A stretch of DNA of 64,000 bases. Origin: Accumulibacter jenkinsii. GTDB taxonomy: Bacteria > Pseudomonadota > Gammaproteobacteria > Burkholderiales > Rhodocyclaceae. Every line of letters begins with the position of its first letter. The first letter of the stretch is position 1. The stretch is taken from contig JAZKUF010000001.1 of NCBI GenBank assembly GCA_036625225.1, positions 1,550,001 to 1,614,000 of the forward strand, given 5' to 3'. The translations under genes and the position numbers were made by a program. The notes beneath the pieces were generated by a model, which had not been told where the DNA came from, ran no database searches, and saw nothing but the letters and a program-made list of their open reading frames with translations. This document shows, one piece after another, positions 51,157 to 62,070 of the stretch.

Positions 51157-51185
51157 GAAACCGGCCTTGAGCCGGTTTCTCTTTT
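51157..51185 (+). terminator. Original chromosomal tRNA-Pro terminator
   Basis: GAAACCGGC (51157-51165) and GCCGGTTTC (51171-51179) flank CTTGA and are followed by TCTTTTT. It now lies outside attR, 11 kb from the tRNA, and mirrors the island-borne terminator at 39848-39877. Confidence 0.85.
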
Positions 51186-51310
51186 TCGAGTTCGGTCGAC
51201 GGATCGCTTCGCTGCTGACCGGACGACCCGCACGTGCGGCAGCAACTGCCCAGGCCGTCGTCCCCCGCGGCACCGGCTCGACCCGTCTCATCTTGGTGCC
51301 CAATGCCGAC

Positions 51311-51330
51311 GCACGCATTAATCTGGTGCG
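51311..51330. promoter_or_regulatory. Possible NtrC-type enhancer site
   Basis: GCACGCA and TGGTGCG flank six bases, resembling the GCACCA/TGGTGC half-sites of NtrC with one changed base per arm. It lies about 85 bases upstream of the sigma-54 -24 box, a workable distance. Confidence 0.4.
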
Positions 51331-51413
51331 CGCGCAGAGGCCAGAATCGCGACCCGGTCCGCGGAGCATCGCCACAACGTATGGCGCTTGGGCATCGCTG
51401 CTCTGCGCTCCTG

Positions 51414-51429
51414 TGGCCCGATATTTGCT
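51414..51429 (+). promoter_or_regulatory. Sigma-54 (RpoN) promoter of urtA
   Basis: TGGCCCG-ATAT-TTGCT fits TGGCAC-R-N4-TTGCW with a single mismatch and the exact 10-base spacing between GG (-24) and GC (-12). It is 55 bases before the urtA ATG. Nitrogen-limitation control through NtrC is the natural reading for a urea receptor. Confidence 0.8.
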
Positions 51430-51484
51430 TGGTAATCTTCGGAGAAGATTTCTTCCCGGTTCTTAACCTTCGAGGAGCTAATAG

Positions 51485-52753
51485 ATGGTACGTCGCAATT
51501 TCATGAAGACCCTTTCGGCCGTCGCCGTCACCGCCGCTTTCGGGATCGGTTCGGTCAGCGCTCTGGCTGCCGAGACGATCAAGGTCGGTGTTCTGCATTC
51601 ACTCTCGGGCACCATGGCCATTTCCGAAACGGCCCTCAAGGAAACCGTGCTGATGGCCATCAGTGAGATCAACAGCAAAGGGGGGGTACTCGGCAAGAAG
51701 CTTGAGCCGGTGGTCGTCGACCCGGCGTCGAACTGGCCGCTGTTTGCCGAAAAAGCCCGCCAGTTGCTGAGCAAGGACAAGGTCGCGGTGACCTTTGGCT
51801 GCTGGACATCGGTGTCGCGCAAGTCGGTCCTGCCGGTGTACAAGGAACTCAACGGGCTGTTGTTCTATCCGGTACAGTATGAGGGAGAGGAACTCGAGAA
51901 GAACGTCTTCTACACCGGCGCGGCACCAAACCAGCAGGCGATTCCGGCGGTCGAGTATCTGATGAGCAAAGACGGCGGCGAAGCCAAGCGCTTCGTCCTG
52001 CTCGGCACCGATTATGTCTATCCGCGAACGACCAACAAGATCCTGCGAGCTTTTCTGAAGTCGAAGGGCGTCGCCGATGCGGACATCATGGAAGAATACA
52101 CCCCGTTCGGTCATAGCGACTATCAGACGATCATTGCCAAGATCAAGAAATTCTCGAGCGAAGGCAAGAAGACCGCCGTCATCTCGACCATCAATGGCGA
52201 CTCGAACGTTCCCTTCTACAAGGAACTGGGCAACGCCGGCATCAAGGCCACCGAGGTGCCGGTGGTCGCATTCTCGGTCGGCGAAGAAGAACTGCGCGGC
52301 GTCGATACCAAGCCTCTGGTCGGGCATCTCGCCTCATGGAACTACTTCATGTCGTTGAAGAACGTCGAGAACGAGAAATTCACCAAGCTCTACCGCAACT
52401 GGGCGGTCAAGCAGAAGCTGCCGAATGCCGACAAGGCGGTAACCAACGATCCGATGGAAGCGACCTACATTGGTGTCTACATGTGGAAACAGGCGGTCGA
52501 GAAGGCGAAATCGACCGATGTCGACAAGGTAATTGCCGCGATGGCCGGCCAGACCTTCAAGGCTCCGTCGGGCTTCACGATCAAAATGGACGAAAAGAAC
52601 CATCACCTGCACAAACCGGTGTTCATTGGCGAAATCAAGGCTGACGGGCAGTTCAACGTCGTCTGGAAGACCCCTGGACCGATCAGGGCCCAGCCCTGGA
52701 GTCCGTACATCCCGGGTAACGACAAGAAAAAGGACGAGCCGGAAAGCAAGTAA
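51485..52753 (+). CDS. urtA: Urea ABC transporter substrate-binding protein
   Basis: The 422-residue periplasmic receptor belongs to the LivJ/AmiC-like family. The leader MVRRNFMKTLSAVAVTAAFG has an RRxFxK motif, so export may use the Tat pathway. The mature part starts AETIKVGVLHSLSGTMAISE and has FGCWTSVSRKSVLPVY, LLFYPVQYEGEE and LLGTDYVYPRTTN, UrtA hallmarks for urea or short amides. urtBCDE do not follow; carA-carB do. GAGGAG precedes the ATG. A sigma-54 promoter suggests induction by nitrogen limitation. Confidence 0.92.
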   Translation: MVRRNFMKTLSAVAVTAAFGIGSVSALAAETIKVGVLHSLSGTMAISETALKETVLMAISEINSKGGVLGKKLEPVVVDPASNWPLFAEKARQLLSKDKVAVTFGCWTSVSRKSVLPVYKELNGLLFYPVQYEGEELEKNVFYTGAAPNQQAIPAVEYLMSKDGGEAKRFVLLGTDYVYPRTTNKILRAFLKSKGVADADIMEEYTPFGHSDYQTIIAKIKKFSSEGKKTAVISTINGDSNVPFYKELGNAGIKATEVPVVAFSVGEEELRGVDTKPLVGHLASWNYFMSLKNVENEKFTKLYRNWAVKQKLPNADKAVTNDPMEATYIGVYMWKQAVEKAKSTDVDKVIAAMAGQTFKAPSGFTIKMDEKNHHLHKPVFIGEIKADGQFNVVWKTPGPIRAQPWSPYIPGNDKKKDEPESK

Positions 52754-52780
52754 ACTGCCGCAATAGCACGCAATCGCTCA

Positions 52781-52818
52781 CGAACCGCCTTCTCCCGCGC
52801 CGGGGAGAAGGCGGTTCG
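52781..52818 (+). terminator. Strong hairpin after urtA
   Basis: CGAACCGCCTTCTCCC (52781-52796) is perfectly paired with GGGAGAAGGCGGTTCG (52803-52818), a 16-bp stem with a six-base loop. The T tail is weak (TCGTTTCG). It marks urtA as a single-gene transcript. Confidence 0.75.
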
Positions 52819-52940
52819 TCGTTTCGCGAAGCCGCACCTGGCGTTGAAGTCATGCGGATGATCCGGCAACACCTAAAGTGGACCGCCAGGCTTTAATCGC
52901 GATGGCCGTGACTTTCATGGCAAGAAAGGGGACGGTCCGG

Positions 52941-52946
52941 TATAAT
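52941..52946 (+). promoter_or_regulatory. -10 box upstream of carA
   Basis: A perfect TATAAT lies 110 bases before the carA start; the -35 region is poor. The long leader could carry control by arginine or pyrimidines, but I see no clear site. Confidence 0.5.
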
Positions 52947-53056
52947 TCTGCGGCTTGCAAGGATCCGAGCGGGAGGGCTGCGTGCCCGTCCCGCTTTTGC
53001 GTATCTACAGCTCGGATAGCCAAGGCATTCAACAGCAGCTTCACCAGGAGTTTTCA

Positions 53057-54196
53057 GTGTCCTTGTTACCCACTCTTCCGCCCGCGATTCTGGCGCTGGC
53101 CGACGGCACGATCTTTCGTGGCCAGGCGATCGGCGCTGGCGGCAGCACCAGCGGCGAGGTCGTGTTCAATACGGCAATGACCGGCTATCAGGAGATACTG
53201 ACCGATCCCTCTTACTGCCGCCAGATCGTCACCCTCACCTGTCCGCATATCGGTAACGTCGGTTGCAATGCCGAAGACTTCGAATCGGCCGGCAATCACG
53301 TCGCCGGTCTGGTGATTCGTGACCTGCCGCTTCGCGCCGAGAGCTGGCGGCTGCAGCAGACCTTGCCCGAGTATCTGCAGAGGCACGGCATCGTGGCAAT
53401 GAGCGGCATCGACACCCGCAAGCTCACTCGCCTGCTGCGTGAAAAAGGCGCCCAGGCCGCCTGCCTGATGGCGGTCGAGATCGACGAGCAGCGCGCAGTG
53501 GCCGAAGCGCGCGCCTTCCCCGGCCTGGCCGGCATGGATCTCGCCAAGGTCGTCAGCGCCACCTCCCCCTATGAGTGGAACGGGGGCCCCTGGCACCTGG
53601 GCGCTTACCGGGCTGCACCGCCGGCCCGTCTGCACGTCGTCGCTTATGACTTTGGCATCAAGCATAACATCCTGCGCATGCTCGCCGCGTGTGGCTGCCG
53701 GGTGACCGTGGTGCCGGCCCAGACGACCGCCGCCGAGGTCCTCCGGCAACAACCGGACGGGGTGTTCCTTTCCAACGGTCCGGGCGACCCGGAACCCTGT
53801 GACTACGCGATCACCGCCATCCGCGAGATCCTCGCCAGCCGCGTACCGATCTTCGGCATCTGCCTCGGCCACCAGCTCCTCGCCCTGGCGTCCGGGGCGC
53901 GGACGATGAAAATGAAGTTCGGCCACCACGGGGCCAATCACCCGGTCAAGGATCTGCAGACCGGACAGGTCGTCATCACCAGCCAGAATCATGGCTTTGC
54001 CGTGGCTGACGATTCGCTGCCCGCGACGCTGCGGCCCACCCACGTTTCACTCTTCGACGGATCCCTGCAGGGCATCGCCCGAACCGATGTGCGGGCATTT
54101 TCCTTTCAGGGTCACCCGGAAGCCAGTCCGGGACCCCATGACATCGCCTACCTGTTCGAGCGCTTTGTCCAGATGATGCAAGACGAGAAGGCGTGA
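53057..54196 (+). CDS. carA: Carbamoyl-phosphate synthase small (glutaminase) subunit
   Basis: The 379-residue subunit releases ammonia from glutamine and channels it to CarB. VVFNTAMTGYQEILTDPSY is the N-terminal signature. The class I glutaminase domain has LSNGPGDPEPC, GICLGHQLLALA with the nucleophile cysteine, and GHPEASPGPHD with the catalytic His and Glu. It starts at GTG 53057 behind CAGGAG (53045-53050); a longer upstream frame is not supported. carB begins one base after its stop. Confidence 0.95.
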   Translation: MSLLPTLPPAILALADGTIFRGQAIGAGGSTSGEVVFNTAMTGYQEILTDPSYCRQIVTLTCPHIGNVGCNAEDFESAGNHVAGLVIRDLPLRAESWRLQQTLPEYLQRHGIVAMSGIDTRKLTRLLREKGAQAACLMAVEIDEQRAVAEARAFPGLAGMDLAKVVSATSPYEWNGGPWHLGAYRAAPPARLHVVAYDFGIKHNILRMLAACGCRVTVVPAQTTAAEVLRQQPDGVFLSNGPGDPEPCDYAITAIREILASRVPIFGICLGHQLLALASGARTMKMKFGHHGANHPVKDLQTGQVVITSQNHGFAVADDSLPATLRPTHVSLFDGSLQGIARTDVRAFSFQGHPEASPGPHDIAYLFERFVQMMQDEKA

Positions 54197-54197
54197 C

Positions 54198-57404
<3,207 letters not shown>

Positions 57405-57477
57405 TTAACCTATGAATCGGCGGCGCCGCCTTCCGGGCGGCCACCCCGACGGTTCTTCGTGGGTCGCGAATATCGAT

Positions 57478-57954
57478 ATGAGTAAAATACCTGTTACCGT
57501 CACTGGCGCCGAAAAGCTGCGCGCCGAACTGCATAACCTCAAGACCGTTGAGCGCCCACGGGCGATCGCTGCGATCGCCGAAGCGCGCTCGCACGGTGAC
57601 CTCTCGGAAAACGCCGAGTATGATGCCGCCAAGGAACGACAGGGGTTTGTCGAAGGCCGCATCAAGGAGGTCGAGAGCAAACTCGCCAATGCCCAGATCA
57701 TCGACCCGAAGCTGCTCGATGCCGATGGGCGTTGCGTCTTCGGCGCAACGCTCGACCTCGAAGACCAGGAAACCGGCCTTGGCGTCAGCTATCAGATCGT
57801 GGGCGAGGACGAGGCGGATATCAAGGCGGGAAAGATTTCGATCAATTCGCCGATCGCGCGCGCGCTGATCGGCAAGTTTGCCGGCGATATCGCCGAAGTC
57901 CAGGCGCCCGGGGGCGTGCGCGAATATGAAATCATCCACGTCTACTACGTGTGA
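57478..57954 (+). CDS. greA: Transcription elongation factor GreA
   Basis: The 158-residue factor rescues backtracked RNA polymerase by stimulating transcript cleavage. An N-terminal coiled coil carries the acidic tip GDLSENAEYDAAKERQ, followed by the FKBP-like C domain (SYQIVGEDEADIKAGKISIN and FAGDIAEVQAPGG). I chose the ATG at 57478 because it gives the exact family length; an in-frame ATG at 57412 would add 22 residues (MNRRRRLPGGHP) not seen in GreA. It follows carB, a common arrangement. Confidence 0.94.
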   Translation: MSKIPVTVTGAEKLRAELHNLKTVERPRAIAAIAEARSHGDLSENAEYDAAKERQGFVEGRIKEVESKLANAQIIDPKLLDADGRCVFGATLDLEDQETGLGVSYQIVGEDEADIKAGKISINSPIARALIGKFAGDIAEVQAPGGVREYEIIHVYYV

Positions 57955-57963
57955 GGCGAAGCC

Positions 57964-58428
57964 ATGCGACGCCTCGCCGATGCCCTATACGATGTGGCCC
58001 TGACGCTCTGGGTCGGCGGTCTGTGGACCATCGGCTATCTCGTTGCACCGAGCCTGTTTTCGACACTGAGCGACAACCGTCAACTCGCCGGCCAGCTTGC
58101 CGGGCAACTGTTCGAGCTGATCGGCTGGGTGGGGCTCGCCTGCGCGAGCTACCTGTTGCTCTTCGTTGTGCTGCGCACGGGTAGGGTCGCCTGGCGCCGC
58201 TGGAACTTCTGGCTGCTGCTGGTGATGTTCGCACTCGGTGCAATCAGTCTGTTCGGGGTACAGCCCCTGCTCGCCCAACTGAAAGCCGACGCCTTGCCGC
58301 GCGAAGTCATGGAAAGCGTATTACGCAACCGCTTCGGGGCCTGGCACGGCATTTCGAGCGTCCTCTACCTGGTTCAGAGCCTGCTCGGTCTACTGCTGGT
58401 GACGAGCAGCGGGCGCGGCGCCCGATAG
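57964..58428 (+). CDS. DUF4149 membrane protein
   Basis: The 154-residue protein has four hydrophobic helices (ALYDVALTLWVGGLWTIGYL, LIGWVGLACASYLLLFVVL, FWLLLVMFALGAISLFGV, ISSVLYLVQSLLGLLLV) and the LWVGGLWTIGYLVAP start typical of DUF4149. It is an inner-membrane protein of unknown function, and it is regularly found between greA and yhbY in betaproteobacteria, as here. Confidence 0.88.
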   Translation: MRRLADALYDVALTLWVGGLWTIGYLVAPSLFSTLSDNRQLAGQLAGQLFELIGWVGLACASYLLLFVVLRTGRVAWRRWNFWLLLVMFALGAISLFGVQPLLAQLKADALPREVMESVLRNRFGAWHGISSVLYLVQSLLGLLLVTSSGRGAR

Positions 58429-58469
58429 GCCGCAGCGGAAAAGCGCTTCGCCGCCCCGCCAGCGAGGCA

Positions 58470-58829
58470 TCAGCCGCCGGCGGCCCCCTGGAAGCTGCGC
58501 TTGCTGCGCCGGGGTTCGGTCCGTCGCGGCCTCGGCCTCGCGACTCCTGCCAGCTGATCCGGCCGCGGTCGCCAAAGCACCAGCATTTTGCCGATATGCT
58601 GTACCGGCGCCGCCTGCAGGCAATCGCAGAGCGTCACGAGAAAGCGCTCACGAACGACGCGCTCGTCCTCATGGACTCGAATCTTGATCAGTTCGTGGCA
58701 GATGAGGCTGGAGTTGATTTCCTTGACGACCGCCTCGGACAAGCCGTTATGGCTGATCGCAACGACGGGATTCAGGGAGTGCGCACGGGCCCGCAGGGCG
58801 CGACGCTGGTCGGAGCTGATCTTGAGCAT
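58470..58829 (-). CDS. yhbY: CRS1-YhbY domain RNA-binding protein
   Basis: This 119-residue protein has the CRM/YhbY fold: RRALRARAHSLNPVVAISHN followed by GLSEAVVKEINSSL, then ELIKIRVHEDERVVRE and HIGKMLVLWRP with the GxxG-type RNA loop region. YhbY binds pre-50S particles in E. coli. The last 25 residues are Arg/Pro-rich and longer than in E. coli. The ATG at 58829 gives the conserved MLKISSDQRRALRA start. It is divergent from rlmE, 45 bases apart. Confidence 0.92.
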   Translation of the reverse strand: MLKISSDQRRALRARAHSLNPVVAISHNGLSEAVVKEINSSLICHELIKIRVHEDERVVRERFLVTLCDCLQAAPVQHIGKMLVLWRPRPDQLAGVARPRPRRTEPRRSKRSFQGAAGG

Positions 58830-58874
58830 GCGGGATACCTTTTTTGAAGGGCGCATTTTAGCGGGTTTTAGCCA

Positions 58875-59495
58875 ATGAATCGAAGTCGATCGAGTAATGC
58901 CTGGTTACGCGAGCACGTCACCGACACCTACGTCCAGCGGGCAAGGGCAGAGGGCTATCGTTCACGGGCGGCGTACAAGCTGCTGGAGATGGACGACAAG
59001 GACCATCTGATCCGCGCGGGAGATGTCGTCGTAGACCTCGGCGCGAGCCCGGGTGGCTGGGCACAGGTCGCCACGGGCAGAATGCAGGGCAAGGGACGCA
59101 TCATCGCGGTCGATCTGCTGGAAATGGCGCCCTTGCGGGGCGTCACCTTCCTCCAGGGTGACTTCCGTGAAGCGGTGATCTTGCAGGAACTCGAGCATCT
59201 GCTCGCCGGTGACCAGGTGGGACTTGTCCTTTCCGACATGTCACCCAACATATCGGGGGTATCGGTCAGCGACCAGGCACGCGGCGCACACCTGGCTGAA
59301 CTGGCCCTGGAGTTTGCCCGTAACTGGCTGAAACCAGATGGCGCATTCTTGGTCAAACTGTTCCAGGGTTGTGGATTTACCGATTTTTTGCTCGAAATGC
59401 GCAAAACGTTCAGGGTAGTGTCGTCACGCAAGCCTGGCGCTTCACGTGATCGCAGCCCGGAAGTCTATCTGCTGGGCAGAAACCGCAAAACCTGA
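58875..59495 (+). CDS. rlmE: 23S rRNA 2'-O-ribose U2552 methyltransferase
   Basis: The 206-residue RrmJ/FtsJ enzyme methylates U2552 in the ribosomal A loop using SAM. SRAAYKLLEMDDKDHL has the first catalytic lysine, DLGASPGGWAQVA is the SAM loop, VLSDMSPNISGV has the Asp, and FLVKLFQGCG and SSRKPGASRDRSPEVYLLGR contain the remaining Lys and Glu. It normally precedes ftsH; here an IS66 element lies in between. Confidence 0.96.
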   Translation: MNRSRSSNAWLREHVTDTYVQRARAEGYRSRAAYKLLEMDDKDHLIRAGDVVVDLGASPGGWAQVATGRMQGKGRIIAVDLLEMAPLRGVTFLQGDFREAVILQELEHLLAGDQVGLVLSDMSPNISGVSVSDQARGAHLAELALEFARNWLKPDGAFLVKLFQGCGFTDFLLEMRKTFRVVSSRKPGASRDRSPEVYLLGRNRKT

Positions 59496-59595
59496 AGGCA
59501 GCGCACGTTGCGTGTGATGCGTAAGCGTCCGACCGCTCCACCTGTAAAAGTCGGACGAGATAGCGCAACCTCCCGGCTTTCGATGGGAGGTTGCG

Positions 59596-59916
59596 ATGGA
59601 CAAGAACGGCGAGCGGGAAGCGTACTGGCGAGGGCATGTTGCCGAGTGGCGGGCGAGTGGGGAGTCGCAGAGAGCGTACTGTGACCGGCACGGGCTGAAG
59701 GACCATTCGCTGAGTTACTGGCATCAGCGTCTGGCCAAGCGCGAAGGTGGGGCCGCCGTCGGCGAGCCGCTGACGCTGATTCGGGCAACGATCGTTGCCG
59801 ATCCGCTGGTCTCAATGCCGTGCCTGTCGCTCGCCAGCCCGAACGGCTGGCGACTCGAATTTGGCCTGCTGCCGCCGGCCGAGTGGCTGGTGGCACTCTG
59901 GGCAAACCACTCATGA
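59596..59916 (+). CDS. tnpA: IS66 family accessory protein TnpA
   Basis: This 106-residue protein is the first IS66 frame: EAYWRGHVAEWRASGESQRA followed by YCDRHGLKDHSLSYWHQRLA, a helix-turn-helix-like segment. It is needed with TnpB and TnpC for transposition in this family, though its role is unclear. Its TGA overlaps the tnpB ATG. Confidence 0.93.
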   Translation: MDKNGEREAYWRGHVAEWRASGESQRAYCDRHGLKDHSLSYWHQRLAKREGGAAVGEPLTLIRATIVADPLVSMPCLSLASPNGWRLEFGLLPPAEWLVALWANHS

Positions 59917-60266
59917 GCGCGACCCTCGGCGTACCGCTGGAGCGCATCTGGCTGGCTCTCGAACCGGTAGACATGCGCCTGGGCATTGACGGCTTGTCTG
60001 CCCGCATCCAGGCGAGTCTCGGGCGCTCCCCTTGTGACGGCAGTGCTTACGCCTTCACCAATCGCAAGCGAAGCCGACTCAAACTGCTGGTGTGGGATGG
60101 CACGGGCGTGTGGCTAGCGCAACGGCGCCTACACCGGGGCGGTTTCACGTGGCCGAGCGCTGGCGAGGCGGTTTTTTCCCTGACGCCGGGGCAATGGCGG
60201 TGGCTGATCGCGGGCGTTGACTGGCAACGTCGGGAAGCCCCAGCGCCGGGACACTGGCAAGTGTAA
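59913..60266 (+). CDS. tnpB: IS66 family accessory protein TnpB (Orf2)
   Basis: The 117-residue protein contains IWLALEPVDMRLGIDGLSAR and FTNRKRSRLKLLVWDGTGVW, the Orf2/TnpB signature of IS66 elements. The ATG at 59913 overlaps the tnpA stop (ATGA); the longer frame upstream is a shadow. It is followed by a 93-bp gap before tnpC. Confidence 0.94.
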   Translation: MSATLGVPLERIWLALEPVDMRLGIDGLSARIQASLGRSPCDGSAYAFTNRKRSRLKLLVWDGTGVWLAQRRLHRGGFTWPSAGEAVFSLTPGQWRWLIAGVDWQRREAPAPGHWQV

Positions 60267-60359
60267 CGGCCGCGTCACTGCCGCGAAAAAAGTGATAATA
60301 ATCGGCTATCTACCTGGCTTTCAGGAGCTTTCCATGCGATGTCTGCGGTATAATGCCTC

Positions 60360-61931
60360 ATGGATTTAGCGACCGAACTTGCCGCCTTCTCCCCCTCACC
60401 AGAACTGCTGGCCTGGGTCGAAAATCGGGTTGGCGGTCTGCTGGAACAGGCCAAGACCAGCGCCACGGAAATTCACTGGCGCGATGCCAAGATCGAAAAG
60501 CTGACGCTCGAACTTGCTCATTTACGCCGAATGAAATTCGGCGTGAAGAGCGAAGCCATGGTCGCCGCCGAACGCGACCTCTTCGATGAAAACCTGGCGG
60601 CCGACATTGCTGCCTGCGAAGCCCGTCTGGCCGAAGCGCTCCAGGTCGCTGAAACGCCGTCGGATCAACCGGTACCCGAGAAGAAGCCCAAACGCGAACG
60701 CGCCGGTCGTCAGCCCCTGCCGGAGCATCTGCCGCGCGTTGAAATTCGCCACGAACCCGAGAACTGCACCTGCGGCGAATGCGGTCAGGCGTTGGTGCTG
60801 ATCGGCGAGGACGTGACCGAGAAACTCAATATCGTCCCGGCGCAGTTCTTCGTCGAACAGCACGTTTATCCCAAATACGCCTGCCGGCCCTGCGAGACGC
60901 TGACGGCGGCACCGGCCGAGCGCAGCGTGATCGATGGCGGAATGGCGACCCCGGCCTTGCTCTCGTGGGTCATGATCAGCAAGTTCCTGGATCACCTGCC
61001 GCTCTATCGCCTGGAACAGCAGGCCGCCCGGTCTGGCGTCCCGCTCGCCCGCTCGACGCTGGCCGAGTGGGTGGGTCGCGTCGGCTATGCCCTCGAACCC
61101 CTCTGGCTTCGCCTGGGCGAATTGCTGCGCGAGAGCGAGGTGTTACATGCGGATGAAACCCCGGTGCAACAGCTTGATCCAGGCAAGGGGAAGACCAAGC
61201 GGGCGTATCTCTGGGCGTACCGCAACAATGCCTTGGAAAATGACCCGCCGATTGTCGTCTTCGACTATCAACCGGGCCGGGCCGGCATACATGCCGTGAA
61301 TTTCCTGGCGCAATGGGAAGGCGCCCTGATGGTCGATGACTTCGCCGGTTACAAGGTGCTGTTTCAGGGATCAGTGATCGAACTGGGCTGCATGGCCCAT
61401 GCGCGCCGCAAGTTCTTCGACCTGCACCAGGCCAACGCCAGCCCGGTCGCGACGGAAGCCCTTCGCCGCATCGGCGAACTGTATGCCGTCGAGGCGCAGG
61501 CGAAGGACCTCACGGTCGAGGAACGGGCCCGTCTGCGCGAGATGCACAGTCAGCCGCGACTCGAGTCCCTGCACCTATGGCTCCTGAACACCCGCAAGTC
61601 GGTCGCCAACGGCTCGGCCCTGGCCCGGGCCATCGATTACACGTTGAAGCGCTGGCGCGCTCTCGCTCGTTATGCCGAGAATGGCTTCTACCCGATCGAC
61701 AACAACCCTATCGAAAACGCCATTCGCCCGATCGCCGTCGGGAAGAAAAATTGGTTGTTCGCAGGTTCGGAGGCCGCCGGCAAGCGTGCCGCGGCCATTC
61801 AGTCGCTGCTCGAAACCGCGCGCTTGAACGGCATCGAGCCCATGGCCTGGCTCACCAACACCCTGCAAAAACTTCCCACTTGGCCCAACAGCCGCCTCGA
61901 CGAGTTGCTGCCGCTCAAAAAACGGGGGTAA
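60360..61931 (+). CDS. tnpC: IS66 family transposase TnpC
   Basis: The 523-residue DDE transposase has an N-terminal leucine-zipper-like region, a zinc-binding segment (ENCTCGECGQALVLIGEDVT), the DDE core with VLHADETPVQQLDPG (first Asp), MVDDFAGYKVLF (second Asp) and NGFYPIDNNPIENAIRP (Glu), and the C-terminal GKKNWLFAGSEAAGKRAA. All frames are intact, so the element may still be active. Confidence 0.95.
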   Translation: MDLATELAAFSPSPELLAWVENRVGGLLEQAKTSATEIHWRDAKIEKLTLELAHLRRMKFGVKSEAMVAAERDLFDENLAADIAACEARLAEALQVAETPSDQPVPEKKPKRERAGRQPLPEHLPRVEIRHEPENCTCGECGQALVLIGEDVTEKLNIVPAQFFVEQHVYPKYACRPCETLTAAPAERSVIDGGMATPALLSWVMISKFLDHLPLYRLEQQAARSGVPLARSTLAEWVGRVGYALEPLWLRLGELLRESEVLHADETPVQQLDPGKGKTKRAYLWAYRNNALENDPPIVVFDYQPGRAGIHAVNFLAQWEGALMVDDFAGYKVLFQGSVIELGCMAHARRKFFDLHQANASPVATEALRRIGELYAVEAQAKDLTVEERARLREMHSQPRLESLHLWLLNTRKSVANGSALARAIDYTLKRWRALARYAENGFYPIDNNPIENAIRPIAVGKKNWLFAGSEAAGKRAAAIQSLLETARLNGIEPMAWLTNTLQKLPTWPNSRLDELLPLKKRG

Positions 61932-61994
61932 GTCAGCACCCCCTGACGTGGGTGGGCTGGACGCTTACTGTGATGCAGTGGGCGCGAATCGGTT

Positions 61995-62000
61995 TAGAAT
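61995..62000 (+). promoter_or_regulatory. -10 box of the ftsH promoter
   Basis: TAGAAT lies 70 bases before the ftsH start. The expected -35 position (61972-61977) falls in the IS66 target duplication and is not consensus. The insertion therefore replaced everything upstream of about -35. Confidence 0.45.
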
Positions 62001-62070
62001 GCAATTTGGTGAATTGGCAAGGTTTCTGGACAGAAACCCGGGCCGGGCAACGTGGAAAAGGTGAAGCACA

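Larger units (their letters stand above)
51136..51484. other. 349-bp region between attR and urtA
   Basis: No protein gene is seen. It holds the original tRNA-Pro terminator, a possible NtrC-type palindrome and a sigma-54 promoter for urtA, each listed separately. Confidence 0.7.
59521..61968 (+). mobile_element. Complete IS66-family insertion sequence
   Basis: The 2448-bp element has terminal inverted repeats starting GTAAGCGTCC at both ends (59521 forward and 61968 reverse). It is flanked by the 8-bp duplication TGTGATGC at 59513-59520 and 61969-61976, the IS66 norm. It carries intact tnpA, tnpB and tnpC frames. It separates rlmE from ftsH and lies 26 bases upstream of the candidate ftsH -10 box. 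Confidence 0.95.

Noticed and set aside
57412..57477. Upstream 22-codon extension of greA
   Set aside because: The extra MNRRRRLPGGHP segment is unlike GreA N termini and the ATG at 57478 gives the standard 158-residue length.
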